The notes below the pieces were generated by a model. The model was given only the letters and a program-made list of their open reading frames with translations, was not told where the DNA came from and ran no database searches. This document shows, piece after piece, positions 8,405 to 17,341 of a DNA stretch of 64,000 nt (position 1 is the stretch's first letter; every line of letters starts with the position of its first letter). Position numbers and translations under genes: made by a program. The DNA lies in contig CAWFXV010000023.1 of assembly GCA_963819885.1 (NCBI GenBank), positions 62,001 through 126,000 of the forward strand. The letters run 5' to 3'. The DNA comes from JACVRX01 sp963819885. Its GTDB lineage: Bacteria; Actinomycetota; Actinomycetes; Jiangellales; Jiangellaceae.

Positions 8405-10633
8405 ATGGCGACCAAGCACGTCATTGCGTATGCGATGCACGAAACCGAGCTGGCAGCCGCCGGTCCGATCGTCGACAACGCGCAGTGGACCGCGAGCTAC
8501 GTGATCGGCGACGTCGACGAAGATCGGATCGAGGAGCTCGAACGGGCTGGGCTGGTTGTCGACGAGGTGCCGCCCGCCGGCCGGCCGACAACCGCTGCCA
8601 TGGCGCGGGGGACGCTGGCGGCCGAGACCGGCGTCGACGGGTGGCGGGCCGGCGACGACGACGAGATCCCTCCGCCGGAACCGGGCGCACCGACTCAGTG
8701 GCTGGTCAGCCTGACCAGCCCGCTGATGGGCGAGATGCGCGAGGCACTCACCGCAACCGGCGCGGAGCTCGACGAGTACGTGCCACACCACGCCTATGTG
8801 GCGACCGCCACGCCTGAGCAGGCGGCGGAGGTGATCAACCTGCCGTTCGTCCGCGACGTCGAGCGCTACGGACCGTCGAAGACCGGCCCGATCGTGCTGA
8901 CAGCGGGCGCCGACGACCGCGGCGAAGGCGAGCCGGCTCGGGTCTGGGACCTGTGGCTCTCCGATGCATCGGTGCGCGGGCAGGTGCTGTCCTGGCTCGA
9001 GCAGAACGACGTGTCCGTGGTCGGCGAGGGCGGCCGGCGGGTCCGGCTGGCCCTGCCGGCGGACTCCGGCCTGCAGCGGGAGATCAGCACCCTGCCGGGC
9101 GTGCTCAGCATGGTGGAGCATGTCCCGCCCAAGCTGTTCAACGACGTCGCCCGCGGCCTGCTGGGCGTCACGTCCGATACGCCTGGCCGAAGCCTGCCGC
9201 TCACCGGCGCCGGCCAGGTGGTCGCTGTCGCTGACACCGGCCTGCAGGAGGACCACCCCGACTTCGCCGGGCGGGTGATCGAGGTCGTCGCGCTCGGCCG
9301 GCCGAACGACGCGTCCGATCCGCATGGCCACGGCACCCATGTGGCGGGTTCGGTGCTCGCCGACGGGTCCGCGTCCGACGGGTCCTTCGCCGGGGTGGCG
9401 CCGGCGGCCAAGCTGTACTTCCAGTCCCTGCTCGACCCGCGCGGAGGTCTCGGCGGGCTGCCCGTCTCGTTGGAGGACCTGTTCGAACCGGCGTATCAGG
9501 CGGGTGCGCGCGTCCACAACAACAGCTGGGGCGCGGCCACCGCATCGGCGTACACCGTCGACTCCAACGACGTCGACGCGTACGCCGCCAAACGCCGAGA
9601 CATGCTGATCGTCATCGCTGCGGGCAACGAGGGAACAGCGGCCGACCCGTTCAACTCCGAACCCGGCTTCGTCGACTGGTTGTCGATCGGCTCGCCTGCG
9701 TCGTGCAAGAACGCGCTGACGGTCGGTGCTGCGCGTAATCGGCGGACGACCGGCGGGCTGTCTGGACGCACGTACGGGGACACCTGGCGGCAGGACTTTC
9801 CCAAGCCGCCGATCGCGGACCAACGGGTGTCCGGCGACCCGGAGTGCATGGCGGCATTCAGCAGCCGCGGGCCGTGTGACGACCGGCGGATCAAGCCCGA
9901 CATCGTCGCGCCGGGGACGGACATCGTCTCCACCCGGTCCGACATCGCGCCGGACGACCACTTCTGGGGGCTGGTCGACGACAATCCCGCCTACGCCTAC
10001 ATGGGCGGGACCAGCATGGCCTGCCCGCTGGTGGCCGGCTGCGCGACGCTCGTCCGGCAGTACTTCGTCGACGAACGCGACACCTCGCCGAGCGCGGCCC
10101 TGCTCAAAGCGACGCTGGTCAACGGTGCCCGCTGGCTTTCCGGCCTGGACTCCGTGGCCGACCGGGAAGCGAGGCCAAACTTCCACCAGGGCTTCGGCGC
10201 GGTCAACCTGACGACAACGGTGCCCAACCCGGCCGAGCCGGACCTTCGGCTCGAGTTCGTCGACTGCTGGGAGACGCCGAACCTCCAGCTCGGCGAGACC
10301 GGCGAGCGGCGGCGGTTCCAGATCGACGTCGAAGGCGGCATGCCGCTGCGGCTGTGCATGGCCTACACCGATCTCCCCGGCCGGTCGCTGCAGAACGACC
10401 TCAGCGTGATGGTGCAGGACCCGACCGGGGCCAAGATCGCCGGGAACACCGGGCTGCCGGAGATCACCAAGTCCGACGTCGACAACAACGTCGAGGTGAT
10501 CCGGGTCGACGATCCGGCACCGGGCCGATGGCTGATCCAGGTGTTCGCCCGGAACCTGCTTCGCCCGCCGCAGGACTACGCGCTGGTCGTCACCGGCGCG
10601 CTGTCCTCGGCCCTTCGCCGGGCGCCGGGCTGA
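8405..10633 (+). CDS. S8 subtilisin-like serine protease, cytoplasmic
   Basis: Subtilase of 742 residues with all three catalytic motifs: Asp277 in VVAVADTGL, His309 in GHGTHVAG and Ser537 in GGTSMACPLVAG. The AAGNEG segment near 410 carries the usual oxyanion-hole Asn. No signal peptide is present, so it should act inside the cell. The first 250 residues look like two or three repeated small alpha/beta units, resembling I9 propeptide-like folds, which could keep the enzyme inactive until triggered. Residues about 610-735 form a beta-rich C-terminal domain reminiscent of proprotein-convertase P domains. It has a clear ribosome binding site and is followed after 4 bases by the CHAT gene. Role: probably a protease step, either activating or being activated by the CHAT enzymes of the island. 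Confidence 0.88.
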   Translation: MATKHVIAYAMHETELAAAGPIVDNAQWTASYVIGDVDEDRIEELERAGLVVDEVPPAGRPTTAAMARGTLAAETGVDGWRAGDDDEIPPPEPGAPTQWLVSLTSPLMGEMREALTATGAELDEYVPHHAYVATATPEQAAEVINLPFVRDVERYGPSKTGPIVLTAGADDRGEGEPARVWDLWLSDASVRGQVLSWLEQNDVSVVGEGGRRVRLALPADSGLQREISTLPGVLSMVEHVPPKLFNDVARGLLGVTSDTPGRSLPLTGAGQVVAVADTGLQEDHPDFAGRVIEVVALGRPNDASDPHGHGTHVAGSVLADGSASDGSFAGVAPAAKLYFQSLLDPRGGLGGLPVSLEDLFEPAYQAGARVHNNSWGAATASAYTVDSNDVDAYAAKRRDMLIVIAAGNEGTAADPFNSEPGFVDWLSIGSPASCKNALTVGAARNRRTTGGLSGRTYGDTWRQDFPKPPIADQRVSGDPECMAAFSSRGPCDDRRIKPDIVAPGTDIVSTRSDIAPDDHFWGLVDDNPAYAYMGGTSMACPLVAGCATLVRQYFVDERDTSPSAALLKATLVNGARWLSGLDSVADREARPNFHQGFGAVNLTTTVPNPAEPDLRLEFVDCWETPNLQLGETGERRRFQIDVEGGMPLRLCMAYTDLPGRSLQNDLSVMVQDPTGAKIAGNTGLPEITKSDVDNNVEVIRVDDPAPGRWLIQVFARNLLRPPQDYALVVTGALSSALRRAPG

Positions 10634-10637
10634 CGAC

Positions 10638-13403
10638 GTGACCACATCGGCGGCGACCGGCCAGGAGGCGTTGGGCTGGGCAGACCTGGCCCCGCTGCGG
10701 CCCCTGCTGTCCGACGCCGACGGCCGCGTGCGGGCCGCCGCAGCTGAGGCGGCCGGCCGGCTGCCGTTGACGCTGGCGGCCTGGGAGCAGGTCGGCGACG
10801 TGCTGGCGACGTTGCTGGCGAGCCCGTCGCTCGGGGTGGCTCGTGCTGCAGCGCACGCGCCGCTGGCTCGGCTGCGGCAGGAGCTGCGCACGATTGCCGC
10901 GGACGGCGGGCATCCGGGTCAGCGCGTCGCGTCGGTTGCCCTCGCCGAGGTTGGCGACGACAGCGTCCTTGCCACGGAAGGCTCCCGGCTGCTGGCCCGG
11001 CCGCTCACCGACCGCACGGCGGCCCGGTTGGCCGCCCTTCCGCTGGAGCGGCTGCCGGTGACCTCGGCCCGGATGCCGGTGATTCCCTCCGATGCTCCGG
11101 AATATGCGGCCCGGTCGTGGTGGACAGCGGTGGCGGCGGCGCGGCGGTTCGACACCGACCGTTTGGATGACTGGCTGGCCCGTGTGCTCCAGGACCACGA
11201 CTCCTGGCCGCTGGCCGGCGGATCGGCGTCGCGGCTTGCTCTTCGGGCAGTGCTCCCTCTCCCCCAGTTCTTGATCTGGCATCTCGATCGGCGCTTGTCC
11301 GTCGGCTCTTCCGTTCACGACGAGCTGCGCTCGGCCTGGCTGGAGCCCGCACCGGTCGCGGCCACCCCGCAGCGACTCGACGACTTCGCCGACGCACTGA
11401 CCCGCTTCGTCCAGACCGTTCGATCCGGGTCAGCGGCTGACGCTGGTGCGGGTCTGGCGGCCGACGCCGCGGCGCTTCCGGCCGGTACGGCGCCGGACCC
11501 GACCGGGGTTTACGCGGCCTGGCTCGACGTCGCGGAGCAAGCCGGGACCGCACGGTCGTACGTCGCGTGGGCGCTCGCCCGGGCCGGTGCGGCGAACCTC
11601 GTGACGGCTGTGGCCGCATCGGGCAACGACCGCGGCGGGGCGAGCATCGATGCCTGCCTCATGATCCGCGACGCAGCGGCGTGGCTGACCACACCCGAGC
11701 CGCCCGGCGTGCCGGCCGGTGCGCCGCCGTGGCCGGCGCCGACGGAACTGGTCGAGCCGCTGGACACTCGTGGCGACTCAGCCGGCGCTGCGACCGACGG
11801 CAACGCGCCGGGATGGGACGCCGATCTGTCCTTCGACGTCGGCGTCGAGCCGGAGGGCCTCGTCCCGGAAGAGTCCGACGCGCCGACCTCCGCCTACGCC
11901 AGGCTTGCCTGCCCGTCCGCGGTCGTCGTCGAGGAGGAGTTCGACCTCGAGATCGGTCTGGCCGACCGGCCGACGCCCGGGGTGCTCGGCCCGCCGATGA
12001 CTCTGCCGGACCGGCCCGCCTACACGCTGACCGTGCAGGTGATCATGGACGGATTCACACTGCGGGAGGGCGAGGCGCCGACCGTGGAGCTCTCGGTCAC
12101 GCCCGAAGAGCGGTATCCGACGACGGTCCTGCATCTGATCGCAGTGTCCGAGCCCATGCTCGACTCCGTGCGCCAGCTCCTGGCGGTCTTTTCAGTCGAC
12201 GGGACGACCATAGGCAGCGCGACCCGCGTTGTGATGGTCGTCGCCAGCGCGAGGGACCTGCCGGGTGAGGCCGGCCCGGCAGTCGCCCAGGGCGTCGACA
12301 CCGCGCTCCCCACGGCCACGGCGAAGACGGCCGACCTGACGATCACGATCCGCAAGGGCGACGACATCGAGGGGCGGCGGCTGCTGTGGAGCTTCCTGTC
12401 CCCGCATGAGTCGGTGCCGGGTTCGACCGAGCCGCTGGTGAGCACACTGGGCAGCAAGCCCGACGACTTCGCTCGAAAGCTGATGAGAAGTCTCGGCTCG
12501 AAGCAGGGTGGGCTGCTCGAGCCGCTGATCCGGGGCAAGGCAAAACGCATCGGCGAGGTGATCCCGGCGCCGGTCCACGGCGCGATCCGGGCAACCGCTA
12601 CGGCTGTCGGTGGCCCGCCGACTGTGCTGCTGCTGTCCGCGGACCCCTACATTCCATGGGAGCTGGCCCGAGTCGAGGAACCCTGGCTGCCGGCAGCGCC
12701 GGCCATTTTGGGCGCTCAGGCCGTCGTCGGGCGATGGGCGCTGAACGCGTCGGGCCCCACCTCCGAGCCCGTCCGGCAGGTGTCGATGCGCACGATGAGT
12801 GTGATTCGCGGCCTCTACCAGGGCGTCATCGGATTCAACCCGCTCAAGCATGCCGAGCAGGAAGCCCTCGATCTCGCGGCCGCGTACGGTGCGGTGATCG
12901 TCGACGCCAAGGTCGAGTCGCTGGTCGCCTGCCTGGAGGGAGAGCCGCCCGCGCAGGTGCTGCATTTCGCAATACACGGCAAGTTCGACCCCACCGGAGT
13001 GCAGGACGGACTCATCCTGGTCGACGGCTCGGTGGAACCGGACGTGATCGTGGGGTTCGACCTCACCCATCAGCCGTTCGTGTTCCTCAACGCCTGCCAG
13101 GTCGGGATGGCCGGGGAAACGCTCGGTCAGTACGGCGGGATGGCGCAGGCGTTCGTCGAGGCCGGTGCGTCGGCCGTCATTGCGCCGCTGTGGAGTGTCA
13201 AGGACGACGTGGCCAGGGACGTCTCGCTGCGCTTCTATCAGGCGGTCTTTGCCGGCACGTCGCCGGCGGAATTCCTCCGGGCCGAGCGAGCACAGCCGTC
13301 GCAGTCGGGAACCAACCTCGCCTACGTCCTGTACGGACATCCTCTGCTGCAGCTGAACCGGTCGAAGGAGGCGGATGGCAATGGCCACCCAGTTGGACCC
13401 TGA
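10638..13403 (+). CDS. CHAT-domain caspase-like protease with HEAT-like N terminus
   Basis: Protein of 921 residues with GTG start. Residues 1-130 look like HEAT-type helical repeats (RPLLSDADGRVRAAAAEAA). Residues about 410-540 form a beta-sandwich-like middle region of unknown family. The last 330 residues hold the CHAT protease domain, with His780 in HFAIHGKFD and Cys820 in FLNACQVGMAG, followed by the usual APLWSVKDDVARDV strand-helix. CHAT is a caspase-related fold that acts as the protease in Craspase (TPR-CHAT) and other conflict systems. It starts 4 bases after the subtilisin gene and its 3' end overlaps the hydrolase gene, so the three form one translational unit. The trigger and the substrate are not visible; the helical repeats are the likely partner-binding part. 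Confidence 0.85.
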   Translation: MTTSAATGQEALGWADLAPLRPLLSDADGRVRAAAAEAAGRLPLTLAAWEQVGDVLATLLASPSLGVARAAAHAPLARLRQELRTIAADGGHPGQRVASVALAEVGDDSVLATEGSRLLARPLTDRTAARLAALPLERLPVTSARMPVIPSDAPEYAARSWWTAVAAARRFDTDRLDDWLARVLQDHDSWPLAGGSASRLALRAVLPLPQFLIWHLDRRLSVGSSVHDELRSAWLEPAPVAATPQRLDDFADALTRFVQTVRSGSAADAGAGLAADAAALPAGTAPDPTGVYAAWLDVAEQAGTARSYVAWALARAGAANLVTAVAASGNDRGGASIDACLMIRDAAAWLTTPEPPGVPAGAPPWPAPTELVEPLDTRGDSAGAATDGNAPGWDADLSFDVGVEPEGLVPEESDAPTSAYARLACPSAVVVEEEFDLEIGLADRPTPGVLGPPMTLPDRPAYTLTVQVIMDGFTLREGEAPTVELSVTPEERYPTTVLHLIAVSEPMLDSVRQLLAVFSVDGTTIGSATRVVMVVASARDLPGEAGPAVAQGVDTALPTATAKTADLTITIRKGDDIEGRRLLWSFLSPHESVPGSTEPLVSTLGSKPDDFARKLMRSLGSKQGGLLEPLIRGKAKRIGEVIPAPVHGAIRATATAVGGPPTVLLLSADPYIPWELARVEEPWLPAAPAILGAQAVVGRWALNASGPTSEPVRQVSMRTMSVIRGLYQGVIGFNPLKHAEQEALDLAAAYGAVIVDAKVESLVACLEGEPPAQVLHFAIHGKFDPTGVQDGLILVDGSVEPDVIVGFDLTHQPFVFLNACQVGMAGETLGQYGGMAQAFVEAGASAVIAPLWSVKDDVARDVSLRFYQAVFAGTSPAEFLRAERAQPSQSGTNLAYVLYGHPLLQLNRSKEADGNGHPVGP

Positions 13404-14847
13404 CGGCGGTTTCGTCGAGACGGGCGGCGTCCTGATCGCCACGCCCGGAGTCGGCGGCCAAGCCGAGGCCCTGCACCCGATGCCGGGCGACAGCCGAGCC
13501 GACGCGCATGTCTCCGAAGAAGTGGCGGCGGCGTTGGCCGCTGCGGATCTTCGAGTTCAGGTAGACGTCGAGCTGACCGACCTGTCCGTGGCCGCCGGGG
13601 GCGGTGGCAGCCGCGGCGGCGACGGCGAGCCGGCGATCGTGGCCCAGGTGCCGTCTCCCGGCGAGAGCATGGGACAGGTTGTGCTGCTCGTCGACGAGGA
13701 CGGGCTGCTGACCTGGCACTACCCGACATCAGAGCAGCCCGCGGGTGCCGGCGAAACCCGCGGCGACGAGCTGTTGACCTACCGCATCCCGCTGCGGTCC
13801 CCGGACGCCACTGGCGACAGTCGCGGGCCGGTCGGCTGGCTGGCCAAGAAGGTGCTCAAGGTGCTGGTTTTCCAGCTCCTCGACGACGTCCTCGGCCGCG
13901 CGGGGAACTATCTCGCCGGCCGCTGGGAGCAGAAGCACCGCTGGTACGGCCTGCGGACCGTGACCGGATCGGCCGGGCTGGACGGGCCGCCCGTCGACTG
14001 GCCGAGCCTGGCGGCGGGACCGGCGCTGCTCCTCGTCCACGGCACCTTCTCGCGCGGTACAACGGCGTTCTCGGCCCTGCCCGGGGAGGAGCTCCGCACC
14101 CTGGTCGACGCGTACGAGGGGCGGGTCGTCGTCTTCGACCATCCGACGGTCAGCGTCGACCCGGTGGCCAATGCTCGGTGGTTCGCCGAGCAGTTCGCGG
14201 CCGGGGTGCCAGGCGACGCCGAGCTCGTGGTCGACGTCATCGCCCATTCCCGCGGCGGCCTGGTCGCGCGGGCGCTCGCCGAGCAGCAGGACCGGCTGTC
14301 CCTTGGCGGCCGCCGGCTGGAGGTGCGCTCCGCGGTTTTCGTCGGCGTGCCGAACGCCGGGACCGTGCTGGCGGACACCGAGCACCTGGGCGACCTGCTC
14401 GACACCTACACGAACCTGCTCGATGCCTTCCCCGACATCGGCGCGATCGACGTGCTGCAAGTCGTTCTGGAGGTCGTCAAGCAGGTTGCCACCGGAATGG
14501 CCGAAGGCCTGGACGGGCTCATGTCGATGAACCCCGGCGGGGACTACCTGCGGGCCCTGAACAAGGAACCCGCAGAACACGCCGGCTACGCCGCGATCGC
14601 GGCCGACTTCGCCCCCGCTTCGCGCAACTCCCGGCATCACGCCATGAACCTGGTCGCCGACCGGCTGTTCCGCAGCGCGAACGACCTGGTCGTGCCGCGC
14701 GACGGCGCGTGGAAGATCGACGAGCATTCGCTGGTGGCCGCCGACCGTCGCCTCTCCATTCCCGATGGCAAAGCCGTCACCCACAACAGGTACTTCGCAT
14801 CCCCGGACGTCCATCAGCAGCTTCGGAACTGGCTCGTCGGCGGCTGA
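13381..14847 (+). CDS. alpha/beta-hydrolase, lipase/PGAP1-like esterase
   Basis: Serine hydrolase with the oxyanion strand LLLVHGTFSRG and nucleophile elbow IAHSRGGLV (Ser at codon 14248-14250). A probable acid Asp lies in ANDLVVPRDG and a probable His in AVTHNRYF near the end, which is the usual order for lipase-like folds. The first 150 residues are an uncharacterised beta-rich extension. Two ATGs compete: 13375 is only 3 bases after GAAGGAGG, while 13381 has the better spacing of 9, so I chose 13381. Either way it overlaps the CHAT gene. No signal peptide. In this setting it may be an effector that attacks lipids once cleaved, but its substrate cannot be told from sequence. Confidence 0.8.
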   Translation: MATQLDPDGGFVETGGVLIATPGVGGQAEALHPMPGDSRADAHVSEEVAAALAAADLRVQVDVELTDLSVAAGGGGSRGGDGEPAIVAQVPSPGESMGQVVLLVDEDGLLTWHYPTSEQPAGAGETRGDELLTYRIPLRSPDATGDSRGPVGWLAKKVLKVLVFQLLDDVLGRAGNYLAGRWEQKHRWYGLRTVTGSAGLDGPPVDWPSLAAGPALLLVHGTFSRGTTAFSALPGEELRTLVDAYEGRVVVFDHPTVSVDPVANARWFAEQFAAGVPGDAELVVDVIAHSRGGLVARALAEQQDRLSLGGRRLEVRSAVFVGVPNAGTVLADTEHLGDLLDTYTNLLDAFPDIGAIDVLQVVLEVVKQVATGMAEGLDGLMSMNPGGDYLRALNKEPAEHAGYAAIAADFAPASRNSRHHAMNLVADRLFRSANDLVVPRDGAWKIDEHSLVAADRRLSIPDGKAVTHNRYFASPDVHQQLRNWLVGG

Positions 14848-15002
14848 GGACCTCGCGGGTACTCGCGGCGAGCCTTTCACCGCGAAGCCGGGACACAGGA
14901 ACTCCGGTTGTGGACAACTACCGACCGCAGGCACTCTGATGTGCCAATTGGGCATGCTGGTCGCGCGCGACGCGCTGCCGACAATGTCTTGGAGTTTGAT
15001 CA

Positions 15003-15956
15003 GTGTCCCAAGTAGAAACGCGACAGAACCCCACGACCCGCCGCACCTCGGTCTGTGTACTCGGCAGCGCCAACATGGATCTCGTCGTGACCGTCGGCCG
15101 AGCACCAAAGCCCGGCGAGACGGTGGTCGGGCGCGAGTTCACCCAGATCCCGGGCGGCAAGGGCGCCAACCAAGCCCTCGCTGCAGCACGGTCCGGCGGT
15201 GACGTCCGCATGATCGGGGCGGTCGGCGACGACACATTCGGCCGGCGGATCCGGGCAGTTCTCGAAGCAGACGGGATCGACACGACCGGACTGCGATCGG
15301 TCGACGAGCCGACCGGAACGGCCCACATCGTCGTCGACGAGGATGGCGAGAACACCATCGTCGTCGTGTCCGGCGCGAACGGAACGGTCCGCTTACTGAC
15401 CGACCACCATCGCGCCGCCATCAGGACGTCGGATGTGCTCCTGCTCCAACTCGAACTTCCGACCGAGACCGTCGACGACGCCGCGAGATGGGGGGCGGAG
15501 AACGGAGTGAAAGTCGTCCTGACGCCGGCGCCGGTCAGGCCCCTCTCGGCTGACCTGCTCGAAGCCGTCGATCTCCTGGTACCGAACGAGCCCGAGGCGG
15601 CACTACTGACCGGTCTCGAAGACCCTCGGCTGGCGGCTGAGGCACTCCTTTCCCGAGGCCCACGCGCCGTCGCGGTGACCATGGGCCGTCGCGGCTGCCT
15701 GTACGCCGACGGCTCACAGGTTCTGCAGGTGCCCGCAATCGAGGTTCCGGCGGTCGACACCACCGCCGCCGGCGACACCTTCGTCGCTGCACTCACAGTG
15801 GCGCTGGGAGAAGGACGCGCCGTGCCCGAGTGCCTCGAGTGGGCAACCGCCGCTGCAGCGATATCCGTCCAACGACCGGGTGCATCGGCGTCGATGCCTC
15901 ATCGCCAGGAGATCGATGCGCTCGTCGCCACCACCAGAGCGATCGGTGCAGGCTGA
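15003..15956 (+). CDS. rbsK: ribokinase (PfkB family)
   Basis: Sugar kinase of 317 residues, close to the usual ribokinase length of about 305. It phosphorylates ribose to ribose 5-phosphate using ATP. Diagnostic parts are the substrate-binding start GSANMDLV, the glycine-rich IPGGKGANQALAAA near residue 50, NEPEAALLTG near 198, and the PfkB signature DTTAAGDTF near 258, whose Asp is the catalytic base. The GTG start has no good ribosome binding site, so translation may be leaderless or the start may be a little different. No transporter or regulator of a ribose operon adjoins it, so the true sugar could be another pentose or a nucleoside. Confidence 0.85.
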   Translation: MSQVETRQNPTTRRTSVCVLGSANMDLVVTVGRAPKPGETVVGREFTQIPGGKGANQALAAARSGGDVRMIGAVGDDTFGRRIRAVLEADGIDTTGLRSVDEPTGTAHIVVDEDGENTIVVVSGANGTVRLLTDHHRAAIRTSDVLLLQLELPTETVDDAARWGAENGVKVVLTPAPVRPLSADLLEAVDLLVPNEPEAALLTGLEDPRLAAEALLSRGPRAVAVTMGRRGCLYADGSQVLQVPAIEVPAVDTTAAGDTFVAALTVALGEGRAVPECLEWATAAAAISVQRPGASASMPHRQEIDALVATTRAIGAG

Positions 15957-15974
15957 GTACCAACAGAAACGGAG

Positions 15975-16478
15975 CTAGCGCGAGTCCGATGCTGGGCGCC
16001 GGGGTATCCACCGCGGAACTGCGGCCCGATAGGCGGTGTAGCGAGTTCCGTACTGCTCGGTCAGTGCAGGCTCTTCGTACCAGTACACGAACGCAGCGAC
16101 GGCGGCGCCGACGAGGGCCGCATATCCCAGCAGGGCAGCTTGGCGAAGCAACACGGCCTGCCCCACGATGACGAGCTCGACCGCGAGGTACATCGGGTTG
16201 CGGACCCAGCGGTACAACCCCGTGACAACGAGCTCCTCGGTCGGGGCGATTGGCGCTGGAGTGCCCAGCCCATCGATCACGAACATGGCGAACGAATGAA
16301 TCAGCGCGACGGCACCGATGACGAGGAAGGCGGAACCCACAACGTCGAGCAAGACCGGAGCCGGCCACGCTCCACCGATCTGCCACCCGGTCAACAGCCA
16401 TGGGACGACGACCGCCACCATCGTGGGCGCTGCGAGAAAGAACGCGACGCTGCCCCAAGCGGCTACTGGCCGACGCAT
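15975..16478 (-). CDS. isoprenylcysteine/phospholipid methyltransferase-like membrane protein
   Basis: Membrane methyltransferase of the ICMT/PEMT superfamily, 167 residues with four or five hydrophobic segments. The C-terminal signature is present: RWVRNPMYLA, then EEPALTEQYGTRYTAY, which binds S-adenosylmethionine in this family. I start it at the ATG at 16478, which overlaps the stop of the upstream SRPBCC gene (ATGA), rather than at a longer frame with an implausible proline/arginine-rich leader. It is the last gene of a three-gene unit with an ArsR regulator and an SRPBCC protein. The bacterial substrate is unknown. Confidence 0.72.
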   Translation of the reverse strand: MRRPVAAWGSVAFFLAAPTMVAVVVPWLLTGWQIGGAWPAPVLLDVVGSAFLVIGAVALIHSFAMFVIDGLGTPAPIAPTEELVVTGLYRWVRNPMYLAVELVIVGQAVLLRQAALLGYAALVGAAVAAFVYWYEEPALTEQYGTRYTAYRAAVPRWIPRRPASDSR

Positions 16479-16897
16479 CAAAGCACCTCGGGCACAGCGC
16501 GGACGCGGAGGCGGTCCAGGTACATGTCCCAACCCTTGCGGTGGTGGGCGCGCAGTTCGTCGTCGGGCAAACCGTGGTGGCGCAGCACCACCCGAGTGCC
16601 GCCGTTCTCAGCCTCGAGTGTGACGACGACCCGCGTGCTCCCAGGAGCGACCGCAACACCCTCCGTCCACCCCCAGGTGAAGACCAGTCGACGGGGCGGA
16701 TCGATCTCGACGAACTCACCGGCGGCCTCGGCTCCGTTACCCATCGTTACGCGGTAGACACCGCCCGGAACCGGATCCAACATCGCGCTGTCGCCCATCC
16801 ACTGCACGTAGCGGTCCGGGTCGGTGAAGTACGGGAATACGGTCTCGGGCTGCGCCGCAATGTGCACGGTCACCTCGAGAATGTCGCTGTTGGTCAT
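16478..16897 (-). CDS. SRPBCC/AHSA1-family protein
   Basis: Protein of 139 residues of the START-like SRPBCC fold, which forms a deep hydrophobic ligand pocket. Family features are the N-terminal PETVFPYFTDPDRYVQWMG, the middle VEIDPPRRLVFTWGW and the C-terminal helix starting HHRKGWDMYLDRL. It overlaps the ArsR gene upstream by 4 bases and the methyltransferase downstream by 1-4 bases, so all three are co-translated. ArsR-AHSA1 pairs are common in Actinobacteria and the ligand is generally unknown. There is a second such pair at 18.9-19.7 kb. Confidence 0.82.
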   Translation of the reverse strand: MTNSDILEVTVHIAAQPETVFPYFTDPDRYVQWMGDSAMLDPVPGGVYRVTMGNGAEAAGEFVEIDPPRRLVFTWGWTEGVAVAPGSTRVVVTLEAENGGTRVVLRHHGLPDDELRAHHRKGWDMYLDRLRVRAVPEVL

Positions 16898-17250
16898 GAC
16901 CGGTCCTCGCCTCGCCGTTGCTCGGCCTCAGCTAGCTCCTTGACCCGGCCCAGGCTGCGTCGCCAGTGATCCTCGACGACGGCGCGCAAGGTTCCGAGGC
17001 CCTCCTTGTCGGCGCGATACAGCCGACTGGTCCCTTCTCGTCGTTCGACGACGAAGCCCGCCGTCTTCAGTACGCTCAGGTGCTGGCTGATGGCGGACCA
17101 GGACACGTCGAACTGCGCGGCGATGTCGCCGGCCGCCAGTTCCCTTTCCCAGACGAGCTCGAGAATTCGAAGCCGACGAGGCGCGGCGATCACCTGCAAC
17201 GGTTCCACGCTGTGCCCTCCCGCCGCCGCCGAGGCCTCACTATGCCGCAC
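16894..17250 (-). CDS. ArsR-family winged-helix repressor
   Basis: Regulator of 118 residues. The winged helix is clear: PRRLRILELVWERELAAG, then the recognition helix region WSAISQHLSVLKTAG and the wing VVERREGTSRLYRAD. No cysteine pair for metal binding is present, so it is of the AHSA1-associated kind rather than a metal sensor. It heads the minus-strand unit with the SRPBCC and methyltransferase genes and is divergent from another SRPBCC gene at 17342. An AT-rich palindrome in between is the likely operator, so it probably controls both sides and itself. Confidence 0.82.
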   Translation of the reverse strand: MRHSEASAAAGGHSVEPLQVIAAPRRLRILELVWERELAAGDIAAQFDVSWSAISQHLSVLKTAGFVVERREGTSRLYRADKEGLGTLRAVVEDHWRRSLGRVKELAEAEQRRGEDRS

Positions 17251-17278
17251 CCGCGCACGCGCGCGGCTTGACGTCCCA

Positions 17279-17310
17279 GCATTATTTTAGATAGAACTGA
17301 AATAACATGC
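17279..17310. promoter_or_regulatory. putative ArsR operator between divergent genes
   Basis: An AT-rich imperfect palindrome stands out from the GC-rich background: GCATTATTT on the left and AAATAACATGC on the right, separated by 12 bases. It lies 29 bases upstream of the ArsR start and 32 upstream of the divergent SRPBCC start, where an autoregulatory operator would be expected. Confidence 0.5.
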
Positions 17311-17341
17311 CAGTCGATCAGTCGCCCAGGAGGTCGCCCTG

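Noticed and set aside
8333..10891. 852-codon minus-strand open frame
   Set aside because: Exactly opposite the subtilisin gene, which has all catalytic motifs; composition is that of a shadow frame.
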